Part shown: piece by piece, positions 11,415 through 22,027 of the stretch
How positions within the stretch are numbered: position 1 is the stretch's first letter
How the letters are laid out: each line of letters opens with the position of its first letter
NCBI GenBank assembly: GCA_948470475.1
Contig: OX419336.1
Span: 38,014,600 to 38,078,599 of the forward strand
Origin: Galaxea fascicularis
Taxonomy: Eukaryota; Cnidaria; Anthozoa; Scleractinia; Euphylliidae
Reading direction: 5' to 3'
DNA length: 64,000 nucleotides
Notes under the pieces: generated by a model
What the model was told of the DNA's origin: nothing
Databases searched by the model: none
Seen by the model: the letters and a program-made list of their open reading frames with translations, nothing else
Made by a program: the position numbers and the translations under genes

Positions 11415-14151
11415 TTAGCTACCACTACAGTTTTCTTGTGGGTAGTCGAAATGTTCTGGGTTGTACTCTGAACGACCAAAACAGCGTGCTGCTTCTCCGT
11501 CACACTCACAGATTGCGCGGCCGCAAGTTCCCTCAGCGTCAGCTAAATATTAGGGACAAAAATATCATCAAACATATTAATCACTTATAGAGCGGTTTTT
11601 CAGTCTGTAGTACGTACCGTAAGTACCGTAATGATCCAATCAGAATACGAATCAATTCCAGGTGGCCAGCGCCAAGCTCGGGAAAAAGCGCGGGAGCAAG
11701 CCACGATTGGTTTTGGCTTTTTCTCTTATTGGTTAAAAAAGTGGCGAGAGTTTTGCCAGTGATCGACCACAGAGCGAAGTACAGTGAATTTAAAGTAAAC
11801 AAGAACTACTTTCGACAGTGAATTGAAAGCCAATCCAGTTCTGGGCTAGTCGTTTTTTATATCAACTTTTTCAGTTAGATTGGTCTGTTGGTTGATGAGC
11901 AAGAGATGATGAGTTAATCGTTTATCCAGTCGCACTAGCTCTAAAGGCATTCTTCAGTACAAACTGAATACCGGGCTTACTGAAATTACGACCAACGAAA
12001 AAAAAAGATTCAAGTTAACGTTTACGGTTTTAAAAGTGGCTCTCAATGCTACTAGTTCTACTTATTTTTTTTGGAAAACAAACACTGGATATCGTCCCAA
12101 TTTTTCAATATCGAGGAGTTTTCACTCTCTTTCAGCCTTTATCTGTCCATTCTACAAATCACTGAAATAGCTCATAGCAAATTCGGATCACAACAGTAAA
12201 TAAGACAATGGAAGTAAAGTTGTACTACATAGAGCTACTGTACATGTCATTACTTATCAATTGTGCCTTGTCTTTCACTTGCTGGTGTCGGGCGACATGT
12301 TTTTGTAGAGAAGGTAAGCCGCATTTATATTCCGTTTTCTCGTTTTCTCTCCTGGGCACATTAACTAACGAAAGTTAGTCCGACTTGTGGGTGATAATCA
12401 TAATTACAGTTTGGTTCAATCAAAGTTTTGTTTTCGATGTCATTATTCTTACTGGAGCACACTTCATGTTTGCTTCAGTTTTGTGTGCCACCCGCGAAGC
12501 TTGACGACCTCGACCCAGTCTCTTACGTTCACGGACGTCGTGAAGTGCTTGAAGCATGGACAGCACTAGTATTAAAGTTTCTCATGATACATCTGATTGA
12601 TTCATGCCTTTGTTGTTAAGAAAAACACTTCATACCGCAACCCGTGCAAGTGTCATCTCCTGTGTAAATTTTCCAATAAACCGAAGACGGAAAAGTGCAT
12701 AGGTTAGGGTCGTTCATTATGGTGCCATAACATTCATCGTGAATTTGACAGCACCTGAAAGATGTTAATAGATGAAATAATCGTTGACATTAATTTTTGA
12801 GTAATCTTCGTGGTACGTTGTGTCTAAAACGTTTTACCTTTCATCACAAACGGGCTCGAGCTTGAGCCAGGATGAGCTCAGTTCAAATTGCTAAAATTGG
12901 ACTTTTCAGTATTTAAAAAACTGGAACGGTTTCAAAAATGTTCAAAAAGTAATATGTAACTATTTTGGAACAAAACGATAAAATGCTCAGCTCAAGCTTA
13001 AACTCGTTATTTTGTCAATTCCTGATCTGGGTGGCCTGTGTCGTCACTTACAAGTCGGTCTCATCCACAGGCATGCCAGCCCCACCGTAACCACAGTAGC
13101 AGCCGTAATCGTAGTAGTAAGAGGATGACAGGTTTGTTGCGCAATCAATCATACTGTGAAACTGATAGAGGTTTCTGTGAGTGCGAATCATCTCTTCTGT
13201 GCAGGAAAAGAGGAAACATCGCTCAATAATACCCTCATCTCGGAATACTGTTCTGAGAAGTAAAATAACATTACTGTATTCATTTGTGATATTTGGACTT
13301 AAGGGAAAAGCAAACCATGATGCAGCTGAGTGGCCAATTCTTGTCGTCTTGTCCTTTTGACGGTTTACCGACTTCGTTGTCATCAAAGTTGTTTACTTTT
13401 TGTTGCTTTAGATTGGTTTATCATTACGTTAATGAGGTAAAAGAAAGTTATCATTACGTGGTGCCTCCTCTGGACTTTTCTCTAAGGTGACATCCTAAAT
13501 AAACAAAACAAAATGATGTTAAGAGGCAATTGAAATTTTTTTTCAACTTGGTTAAAGCCTAAAGCCACAAAGAGGAGTGAATGTAAGGCTCTTGGCCGGT
13601 TCCAACTTTTGAGAAAGTGGATCCGGATATTTTAACAACCGACCATTGAACACCGAACTAAATACTCTTGGTAAGATTTTACTGTGTTGTACAAATTCTA
13701 ACCTTATGAACCGAAAAAGAAACTCAAAGAGAAACACAATTTTTTAGGGTTGTGTTTCACTGTGAATTTAGTTTCGAGCACCTTTGACCAGATCACCATG
13801 AGATTTGATGAGATAAATTGGTACGAATGTGAGATATAGGAAGATTGGGCAAACGATTACCTCCAAAAAGAAAAATACTTTCCGACGAGCTGAGGACACT
13901 TAGAAATAGAGCAAACGGCAACAAAAGAAAAAAATCTGCCTTAACACTCTCCCACCATTGTCGTGATCATGCAGCTCAAATGATAGCTCTTGAATTTTCA
14001 TATGGTGTTTGCCGTTACGGAGTCGTGGAAAGTGAAAATAAGAGATTGGAGATAATTAAATTCATCTCACCTTTTCTGGTGTTTTACGAAATGGGAGTGG
14101 AAAAGCATGGCCTAAAAATAAAAGTAATGTTACGAAGGTAAGTCCTTGCAT
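11415..14151 (-). CDS. Secreted phospholipase A2 gene B
   Basis: Five minus-strand exons sum to 510 bases (169 residues): 14071-14151 (signal peptide, [14 protein letters not shown]...), 13458-13494, 13052-13196, 12636-12754 and 11415-11542. Phases are 0, 1, 2, 1; the first donor is GTGAG, the others GTA. The product should be a secreted, Ca2+-dependent enzyme that cleaves the sn-2 ester of phospholipids. Exon 3 carries [10 protein letters not shown] and the Ca2+ loop YGCYCGYGG; exon 4 carries CCQIHDECY with the His-Asp dyad; exon 5 carries [13 protein letters not shown] and a Cys near the C-terminus. The Cys in the first helix matches the group I disulphide pattern. Exons 2 and 3 have the same lengths (37 and 145) as in gene A, so A and B are tandem duplicates. 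Whether it acts in digestion, defence or venom cannot be told from sequence. Confidence 0.9.
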
Positions 14152-14193
14152 GACTTCACTTCCAGGCACCGATCTATGGCGATGTCTCAGCAA

Positions 14194-14199
14194 CTTATA
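14194..14199 (-). promoter_or_regulatory. Possible TATA box of sPLA2 gene B
   Basis: The minus strand reads CTATAAG about 45 bases upstream of the gene B start codon. This would give a very short 5' UTR, so it is uncertain. Confidence 0.3.
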
Positions 14200-17100
14200 G
14201 ATGCGTTGTTGCTAATATTAAAACTGGGTTTTATTATTACTCTTCAATTAAATTTATAGTGATGTTGACAGCTATTTAAGTCGAAAAGCTGGTTCCATTA
14301 GGTCGTTACCGGAGTGAAGAAATCATCTGCTTCAGCTGTAACAAAAAATGGCAACTGTAATGATAAATAGTTTTCTCAACAATAATCGACTTTGAGTGTT
14401 CACGACACATTGAGTTAAACGAGGCAGCTGAATCTTCAATTGAATTTCTCAGCAGCCACTTAGGCAGGAGTTCGAGCGCTGGAAAATTCTCAAGAGAAGA
14501 TAAACTAGAAAATCCAAAAGTTCTTGTAAAACACTAGAATACAGACAACATCTCGATCAGGACATTTCAAGTGCTTTTGCCTCAGTATCCAAACGCTTCA
14601 GTGCATTTTGTTGAAGGGGTTTAAACAAACGTCAAGGACTGCACACACTTTGCTCATCTTATATCTGTTCTTGTTGTAACATTAAAGTATGTATCACGCA
14701 GTGTTATTGACATCTGCTTGTCGAGAAAGTGGTAACAATACATGAAATATCGCAAAGTATGGAAATATCTCTGAATACGACCCAATTCTAACATGTGCCC
14801 AAGAAAACAATTGATAGCTTTTGCATGCCACGCAAGATCAATGGCGAACAGAAATTAATTCCTCAAAATGAATTCAGTCGAGTAAGAATGCTTACAATGA
14901 ATGTTATGAATCGGAACCCCAAACGTATCAAAATCAGTGTAGTGTTCGACAGAGGGGCTGGAGTTGAAACCTTTCAACTTGAATTGGAACAAAACATGAT
15001 CAGGGGCCCTTGCAGTTTCCTTGGCCACAGTGTGGGGTCACACCCTTGGACCCGAAACTTTCATTAATGTGAACAAATTTTTATTGAAAGATCCTCAACT
15101 TTTCAGCTACCTCCTTCGTGATCTTGCGATTCAGTTACATTATTCAAATACCGCATTTTCGATTTAGCCGACTTCAACGTTAAAGGTTCAAATTAATAGG
15201 AGGGAAGTAACCGCAGCTGGATTAACAAGGATTCTGCTCATCAAGCAATGGCTTGGAGTCTTGAAACAAGGCCGTCAGTGAAGTTCTCTAAAATTAGTGT
15301 ACAAAAATCAGCTAAAATCTGTCTGTCTGAATTTGACTGGGGTATATTTCAGTTGAGTTCAGCCAGTTTCGGTTTCAATAAAAAAAGCAAACAATTTTAG
15401 TTTCATTGAAGAATCCTGTTGGATGAGTATCTGTGTACCATGATTTATACCTTTATTGGTTTTGATTCCGGTATCATTTTGTAAGAATCAATAACATTTA
15501 CTGTTCAAGTTTCTGGTTAGTTTACTTCTTTAGCATTTTTCGTTCCATTTTGTGATTGACACTCGATGAAAATTCAAGGTTTGTAGACTGAAGACTTGAA
15601 GTATCAATATACAAGTATTTGAGGAATGGATGGATGGCACTGAGTCAACTGAACACTATTAAACAGTTCAAACCACTCACTCCTTCATTTGCTACGTTTA
15701 CTCGTTCGAGTAAGCCACAATGTTCACTAAAGAAAACTAATGACCCTCCCTTTAATTATCTGTTCCAGAAGGATCACCACTTATGTCCCTCTCGATAGTT
15801 GCATGTCAGGTAAACATAATTGATTTCGACGCTTTGAATAATCGTTTACCTTGGCAAACGCGAAATACTAACGATATTTACCTGACGTCAAGCAAAATGA
15901 AGGCCAGTGGTCAATCAGACTTGATTGTTTAACAGAGTAGAGGACAAGAGAAGACAAACATGAAAGTAAAATAGTTTCCATCAAATTTGATTGAATTAAT
16001 TGTTAGATGATAAAAATCGTCAATGATAAAAAACATTCATAATAGCCGAGTTGTTTCGAGTTTAAATATTATAGAAATTATATTTGGTGTTGGGACTTAC
16101 CACAAGCTACATCCTGGTTTGGAAAATATTGAAGGAAAAAAACAATTTCTCAGGATAATTGTGTCCACCTGTATTTGACTTAGTTGTTTTAACTTATGAT
16201 TAACAGATAAATTCTCGCGTGATGAATTCGGTGTGAACAAGGTTTCCGTTACTGCAGATACCTCTCCTTTCGCAAGAAATTTTTAATTTAGGTTTTTCTG
16301 CATATAACATTAGCTTCTTTCTACAAAAGCAATTACATGATTTTGTATGTTTTTACCCAACGTGGCCTTTCATCGAAATTTTCCAGTAAATAACCACTGA
16401 CATTATTTTTAACTATTCTTAAGTGATTTTTCCTCGCGTACCTTCATCGAATTCGTGTTCTTTGACCGAATTCGTGACAGTTGATATTTAGCTTTTAAAA
16501 CGAAGATATGTAAATACTCATATTTGCAATTTTAAGGTGTTTGTAAAAATAAAACTTATTGTTTTAACTTTTCCAATCAGTCACGTACCGAAAATGTAAT
16601 TTGGACACTGAATTCTAATGGCCACGTACTCAGTTAATTTATGGAAAATTTTAGCCAATCACCTTCGACGAGGAAGGCCAACACCTTCACTGAATCAAGT
16701 AATTGTACAATTTTCAAACAACAACTTTTAATACTTTTGAGATCGTTTTTTTGAAACTTAATTTTATAAGTCTGAACCTTGTAATTTTTATATTGTTCCT
16801 CCTGTTTTGTATTGACTGGACAACCCAAGCTTCATGGGAAATTTTACTGAAAAGCAATCGTAGACTTGGTCAACTGATCGAAGGTTTTTATGGAAATTGA
16901 ATCCTTATAGCCAATCAAAGAAAGGCATACGCAAGCTTACATTTGTCTTGAACAGTTGTTTGTCTGGTCAGTATAAAAATTCATCGAAGTGCAACCTCAA
17001 TTAACAGAGAGTTGTTATAGACCTTGTGCTAGCTAACTTTGCACAAGTGTTTTACGATTATTAAAGAAGAGTCGCTGGAAAGAGGTTGCCCTGTTGGTGT

Positions 17101-17330
17101 TGTTGCGAACCGGCTAATTCCCCTAGGTTCCTTCAACATAATAAACACTCGACAACGTATTTGGAGAAAAATCACTTTCAATACTGAAATGGCGTCAGTT
17201 CTCGGCTAGCTCCGTTAACAGAAAGGTTCAGATGACGAAAAAAAAAAAAACAATAATGAAAACTGTAGTTGAAGTACTCGAGAATAGTGGGCAGAAAAAC
17301 AAGCACTTAGATTAGAGCGGAGAGTGAAAA
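14200..17330. other. Intergenic stretch between divergent sPLA2 genes B and C
   Basis: No gene is supportable. The stretch separates the 5' ends of the minus-strand pair A/B from the plus-strand genes, so it holds the boundary where the orientation of the array flips. Confidence 0.5.
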
Positions 17331-17585
17331 CTCTGACGAACGTTGTTGGAGAAACACTATACTGATGTAACTTTGGTTCTCCCGGAAATTTAATTGGAAG
17401 ATCCTCTCGATTTTCAATGGATCGAAAATTTCGTGAAATGTCCCGCTTTTTTTCTACAATGTCCCAGAATTATGATCACATTTCCCAGGAAAATTCCCGA
17501 GTCTCCCGATTCCTAGCAAAAATGTTCAGATTCCCGGAAGAAGTTTGTTTTTCTCCCGAAACAGGCCTTTTTAGAGTTGTCACCC
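17330..17585 (+). repeat. Dispersed repeat copy 1, upstream of sPLA2 gene C
   Basis: This block matches 48112-48365 in the same orientation over about 250 bases, sharing segments such as AAGATCCTC, TTTTTTTC, TCCCAGAA, TTCCCGAGTCTC and CGATTCC. It ends about 185 bases upstream of the gene C TATA box. The family is not identified. Confidence 0.6.
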
Positions 17586-17653
17586 CTCATGATAAGATGC
17601 AGGTTTTTAAAAGTTTACTTTTCCACAGAAACGAAACACATGGATCTGTTGCC

Positions 17654-17737
17654 GGAGTACTCATGAAGATCACGGATTTCGTGTCATTCAGGCACGGAGT
17701 ACTTATGAAGATCACGGATTTCGTGTCCTTCAGGCAA
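17654..17737 (+). repeat. 42-bp tandem duplication in the gene C promoter
   Basis: Two adjacent 42-bp units (17654-17695 and 17696-17737) differ at only a few positions. Each contains the near-palindrome CACGGATTTCGTG. The second unit ends 33 bases before the TATA box of sPLA2 gene C, so the units are placed where upstream activating sites would lie. Confidence 0.8.
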
Positions 17738-17769
17738 CTTCTTTATTACTGTCGTGCATTGACAAACAG

Positions 17770-17776
17770 TATAAAA
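17770..17776 (+). promoter_or_regulatory. TATA box of sPLA2 gene C
   Basis: TATAAAAGG lies 76 bases upstream of the gene C start codon, a standard core promoter spacing with a start site near 17800. Confidence 0.65.
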
Positions 17777-17845
17777 GGGCGAGTGTTCGTGACTCCAAGA
17801 ATAGATTTCCAGTAAAGCAAGTGTTCATTGAGCGGCATTCCGTTA

Positions 17846-20800
17846 ATGATGAAGCTCTGCGTTTCTCTCCTCACTTTTTTTGTCATCTTCCAGTTTTCGA
17901 TAGCTGCAAGCAAGCATGATCTGGTAAGGAAATATAACAGTGTAGCACATGTAAAGAAATCGTTTACACCACTCCTCAGTTACATTTTCAGCTTGGCGGA
18001 AAATGAAGTAGCTGAAAACGAAGCATTCTTCGGCTAATCTATTTTCTATACATTATATTAGCTTTTTAGTGAGCTCAAGTAGCACTGATGTACACTCTGC
18101 TTTGGCTGACTAGACTATTCACCTTTCAACAACTAACCGCAATCGACCATGACTATCGTCTTGATCTTATTGTTCAAGACTAAAACATGCGTCCCAATAT
18201 TGCAATGTATCACGCTATTTTTAGTAACACATTGAAAATCAAAAATTCGCTTTTCGGTTGATGCCAAAGCTAAAATAATGGTTAAAATACCTTTAAAGTT
18301 TTACTGTAATGTAAAAAAAGTATACTCGTACGATTTCGGAGACAGACAACCGAGACAGGGATCAGTTCAAACTTGAAAACGTCGGGCCGACGTTTTCAAT
18401 GTTGCAATTCTCTAAAAATTGATTTTAACATATTTTGGATCGTCCTTTCATTCTAAACTCACGAATATGAACAAAGTGTTTGAAGCTAGAATTTAGTAAA
18501 TTTTGAGCAAAAGTCACGAAAACCTCCGTGATGCTGCCCCTTTAATTTGCATCCTATCAGTCGTCATCCCACAATGCTAATGACTTAGATTGCTACATAC
18601 ACTTTGGAGTACCCTTTCTGGGATTTTGAGGTTTTGTCTGTGCCCCTACACATGCATCACCGCTCAGACCATTTTCAGCCTTACGTACATGTAACCCATC
18701 GAATAATCAGTTTTCTTCTGTCACTTAGTTTTAGTTGTCGACTGATTTCAATTATGGCCTTTTTCGTTTCTTTGATGTTTACTTTTTTTGCTGGTGATTA
18801 ACCATTAACATCACCTGTTTTTCAATGAAATTGCGAGACAGCGATTCTTTATAACACCGGGAACTGGAATGTATATATGCCGTCTAATTGTTTATTTTTA
18901 TCTGCTAACTTATCTTTAGAAACAAGGGATCTCTGTATTTGCGGAAGGTAAGATGTAACCATGTGAAGTTAAATCCCACTATACTTATGGGAAAATTTAT
19001 TAATTTGCAGTAGAAGTAAAAACTTGGATATGAAGCTTCGTAAGGTGCAAAACAGTCGGGATTTCTTTTTTGCTACAATTGCTCTTTGCAAGACGCGAGG
19101 CTCAAGCATGATTCTCAAAATCGCTCTAAGCTTGAACGAATTCTCGCGCGAGCGGGCGTGAGGAGTATTTTTAGCGACTCTCCCAAGTCTCACTCTACGT
19201 TTCAACCTCGCTCCAGACCTTTGGTTTGGTGAGTTCTCGCGTTTGACCAACACAAAAATACGGCTGTTCTGCCGTCTAGAAACATCTGTGTAATTTGGTT
19301 TGCCTCAAAATCGGATTGTATAACTGATTAAGGGACGGCCATTGAGGGGATGGAGTGGTGGATTTTCAAGACTCATGCTTCTTTTCTTTGCCTTGTTCTT
19401 TGCACGAATTTGTTTCTTGTCCATTAACCTTCCATGTTTCTTTTGGCTTTTCCCGCCCCCTTTACTGCCACCCAGCCGTGAAATTCCATGTAAATTTCAC
19501 AGTTGTTGAAAGCCAGGAGCCCTGTGAAAGCTTATTTCTCCACCAGTATTCAACATCTGTCCCACCACACTTTGTTTATTTTTTATTTTACTATTTTTTT
19601 AAATATTTTATTACTTTGATTATCTTTTCTACAGAAAATGAAGACGCGCCCATAGTGTCTTCACAAAGAAGCGCGGTAGAATTTGGTCTCATGATTTTAT
19701 GCCACGTTGACAAAAACCCACTGGACTATAACGGTTACGGCTGTTTCTGCGGACTTGGAGGAAAGGGAGAACCAAAAGATGATACTGACAGGTATCATAA
19801 AGACGTGTTTGAGCCGTTTTCAATTGAGTGTCGAAAGTAATTTGCAATGCGTTTGCTTTGGTTTGTGCATCACTTCTCTATGTGATTGGTCGACTAAACT
19901 CGTGCCACTTTCTCATCCAATGAGAAGCAAAAGCAATCGTGACTTGTTCGCGCGCATTTACCCGCGCTTGGCGTCGGCGAAATGGAATTGTTTCGCATTC
20001 TGATTGGTTCACTTAGCTGTCTGCTTCTTTTGTGATTGGTTGGCGCTGAATTGCTTTGGTTTTGATTTTACGACACTCAATGAAAACCGTTCTGTATAGA
20101 CCAATAGAATGTATGCACGTGACCTTATCACATCCAAGCTAGTGCGCCCTCCACAAAAGGTTGCTCATTAGCTTCCTTTGTTTTTCCCACCAACTTGAAA
20201 ACCTCTAAGGATTGTTTACACACGCCATATAGTTGATAATGGAAATGACCCCAGCGAAGGTTTCTACCTTAACCAATTTATTTTGTTAACCCATTTTAAG
20301 CTTAACGGGATGGCGTTACGAGGATCATCTGCAGAGTAAAATATTGAAAAAGCTTGGTGTGGATCTTAGCTAGAAAATCAAAGGGTTACATTCTCTTGTC
20401 GTAAGGCAAAGCTACGCTCAATATCAGTGAGAGAATGAGATTTTTGATCAATCTACAGGTGTTGTCAGATTCATGACCAGTGCTATACCAACGTGCAAGA
20501 GTCAGAAAGCTGCCCCTTCGATAGTTCGATATACGTGATACCATACAGCAGAAAGAATTGTTATCTTTGCGGTAAGATCTTGAATATTCAGATACGCTGG
20601 TGGTTTAAAACTTAAACACATGATTGTATGACTCGATCCGGCTCGACATTGAGCCTAGCCTTTCGGATACTGTTTACAAACACTGACGTACTTTAAACTG
20701 ATGATCTAAGAAGCTTCACTGTCCGAATTTATGCTCCAGTCAGTTGAAACCACGTCCACCCGACCACCGGACATAGTGGGGAATGGAACAATTTGACAGT

Positions 20801-21942
20801 GTTACATTTGTCGGAAAGTATGTTGGTACAATCCCTGCCCTCATTACCCCAGTATGTACAATATTTTAGAGACTTGATTTCCATAATAGTTGACCGATCT
20901 TTTGTGTACACACGGAATGGAACGTTACATAATATATTAGTATGTGCGTCCATTGCTGGAGAAACCTAGATCTGCCCAGATAAAACGCGCAATGCACTTA
21001 AGTACTTATTAGTGGGGAAGAAGATTGTCAGAAACACATTAAACTCATCAAGACGCATAAATTATTCATTCTTGAGGAAATAAATATGGAAAGCATCACT
21101 CATTAATTAGCCATTAAAATATTTATTTCCGAATTCTATTAAAACCTAGTGATAGCTTCGAAATAGGGAAGATAGGAAAGGATTTAGCTTACCTTCTTTT
21201 TTACAGTCAACGTTTCCTCCATCTTGTCACGTAGTAAGGAAGCGTGATTTTTGTTACCCGGCCCGGCCTCTCTGTCGGGCCGGGCGTTACAAGCCCCGCT
21301 CCAAATTCCCGGCAAATCGGCAAAAGCGTTCCTGACCCCGTCCCCACAGGAAAATGCTTTATTACAATAACGTTTTTCCACGGCCATACCCCCCGTTACT
21401 CCCCCGCTATATCCCGAGGGTCGGGGGCCGTGGTTTCAATTGGCTGGAGCATTAACAGCTGAACAAAGAAACAAAGAAACAAATCAGAACAAAAGGACAT
21501 ACAGTGTGTTTCTGTCTGGCCTCTTTGGGTTAAACGTTTTACAGATGTTGGAGTTATTTTATTTAATCCGTTCCGCCCACCCTTTATCTTTCTTTCCGTC
21601 AGTATTTTTAATTATTACAAAATTAATTATATGAGGCTACGTATACCCAGGTTCAAAGTCGGACGAAATCTTGCATAGTTACTGTAATTTTAGCCGCGTT
21701 TGCCCCCCCCCCCACCCCCACTCCCCCAGTGGAGATGGCGTCAAAAATCATGGAAAGGTCTGTTGAGAGGGTACGTGAATATTCTTATGATTCTTTTCGC
21801 AGAGCCCGCAGATTACTATTGGTTTTATGGCGAATGTCGAAACGCTTTGTGCGAGTGCGACTCAGAAGCCGTGCAATGCTTTAAACGAGCGAAGTCAACT
21901 TTCAACTCCTCGTTGAAGTCTTATCCAAAAGAGACTTGTTGA
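17846..21942 (+). CDS. Secreted phospholipase A2 gene C
   Basis: Five plus-strand exons sum to 516 bases (171 residues): 17846-17923 (signal peptide, [15 protein letters not shown]...), 18920-18947, 19635-19791, 20459-20571 and 21803-21942, phases 0, 1, 2, 1. Two adjacent ATGs (17846, 17849) open the frame; either may be used. Exon 3 has a basic site (SQR) before the helix with EFGLMILC, then the Ca2+ loop YGCFCGLGG. Exon 4 has CCQIHDQCY, so the catalytic dyad is intact. Exon 5 has [12 protein letters not shown] and ends in Cys. A secreted, Ca2+-dependent lipase is expected. The introns are larger than in A and B, and intron 4 carries a GC-rich insertion near 21190-21440. It is the first plus-strand member of the array, with a TATA box and a tandem 42-bp repeat upstream. 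Confidence 0.9.
18373..18399. repeat. Perfect 27-base palindrome in intron 1 of gene C
   Basis: Two 13-base arms (TTGAAAACGTCGG and its exact complement) surround one central G. It contains two ACGT cores. It sits in intron 1 of sPLA2 gene C; function unknown. Confidence 0.7.
21190..21440 (-). repeat. GC-rich inserted block in intron 4 of gene C
   Basis: Base composition changes sharply from AT-rich to GC-rich, with a CCCGGCCCGGCC tract facing TCGGGCCGGGCG and a GGTCGGGGGCCGTGG end. The contrast and the conserved-looking end suggest an inserted mobile-element fragment. I cannot show a second copy in this window, so the class is left open. Confidence 0.4.
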
Positions 21943-21980
21943 AAAATGGGATCTCAATGTTTAATGTACAAGAAAGTGTT

Positions 21981-21986
21981 AATAAA
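21981..21986 (+). terminator. Polyadenylation signal of sPLA2 gene C
   Basis: AATAAA 39 bases after the gene C stop codon. Confidence 0.55.
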
Positions 21987-22027
21987 CACGTGCATTGAGA
22001 GAAGACTGTCGATTTTGTGTTACTTAT

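Noticed and set aside
12428..12619. Overlapping plus-strand frames near exon 4 of gene B
   Set aside because: No domain, no signal peptide, and they sit in an intron of a well-supported gene on the other strand.
13845..14141. 98-codon plus-strand open frame rich in Lys/Arg
   Set aside because: It lies opposite the signal-peptide exon of minus-strand gene B (14071-14151) and shows no domain of its own.
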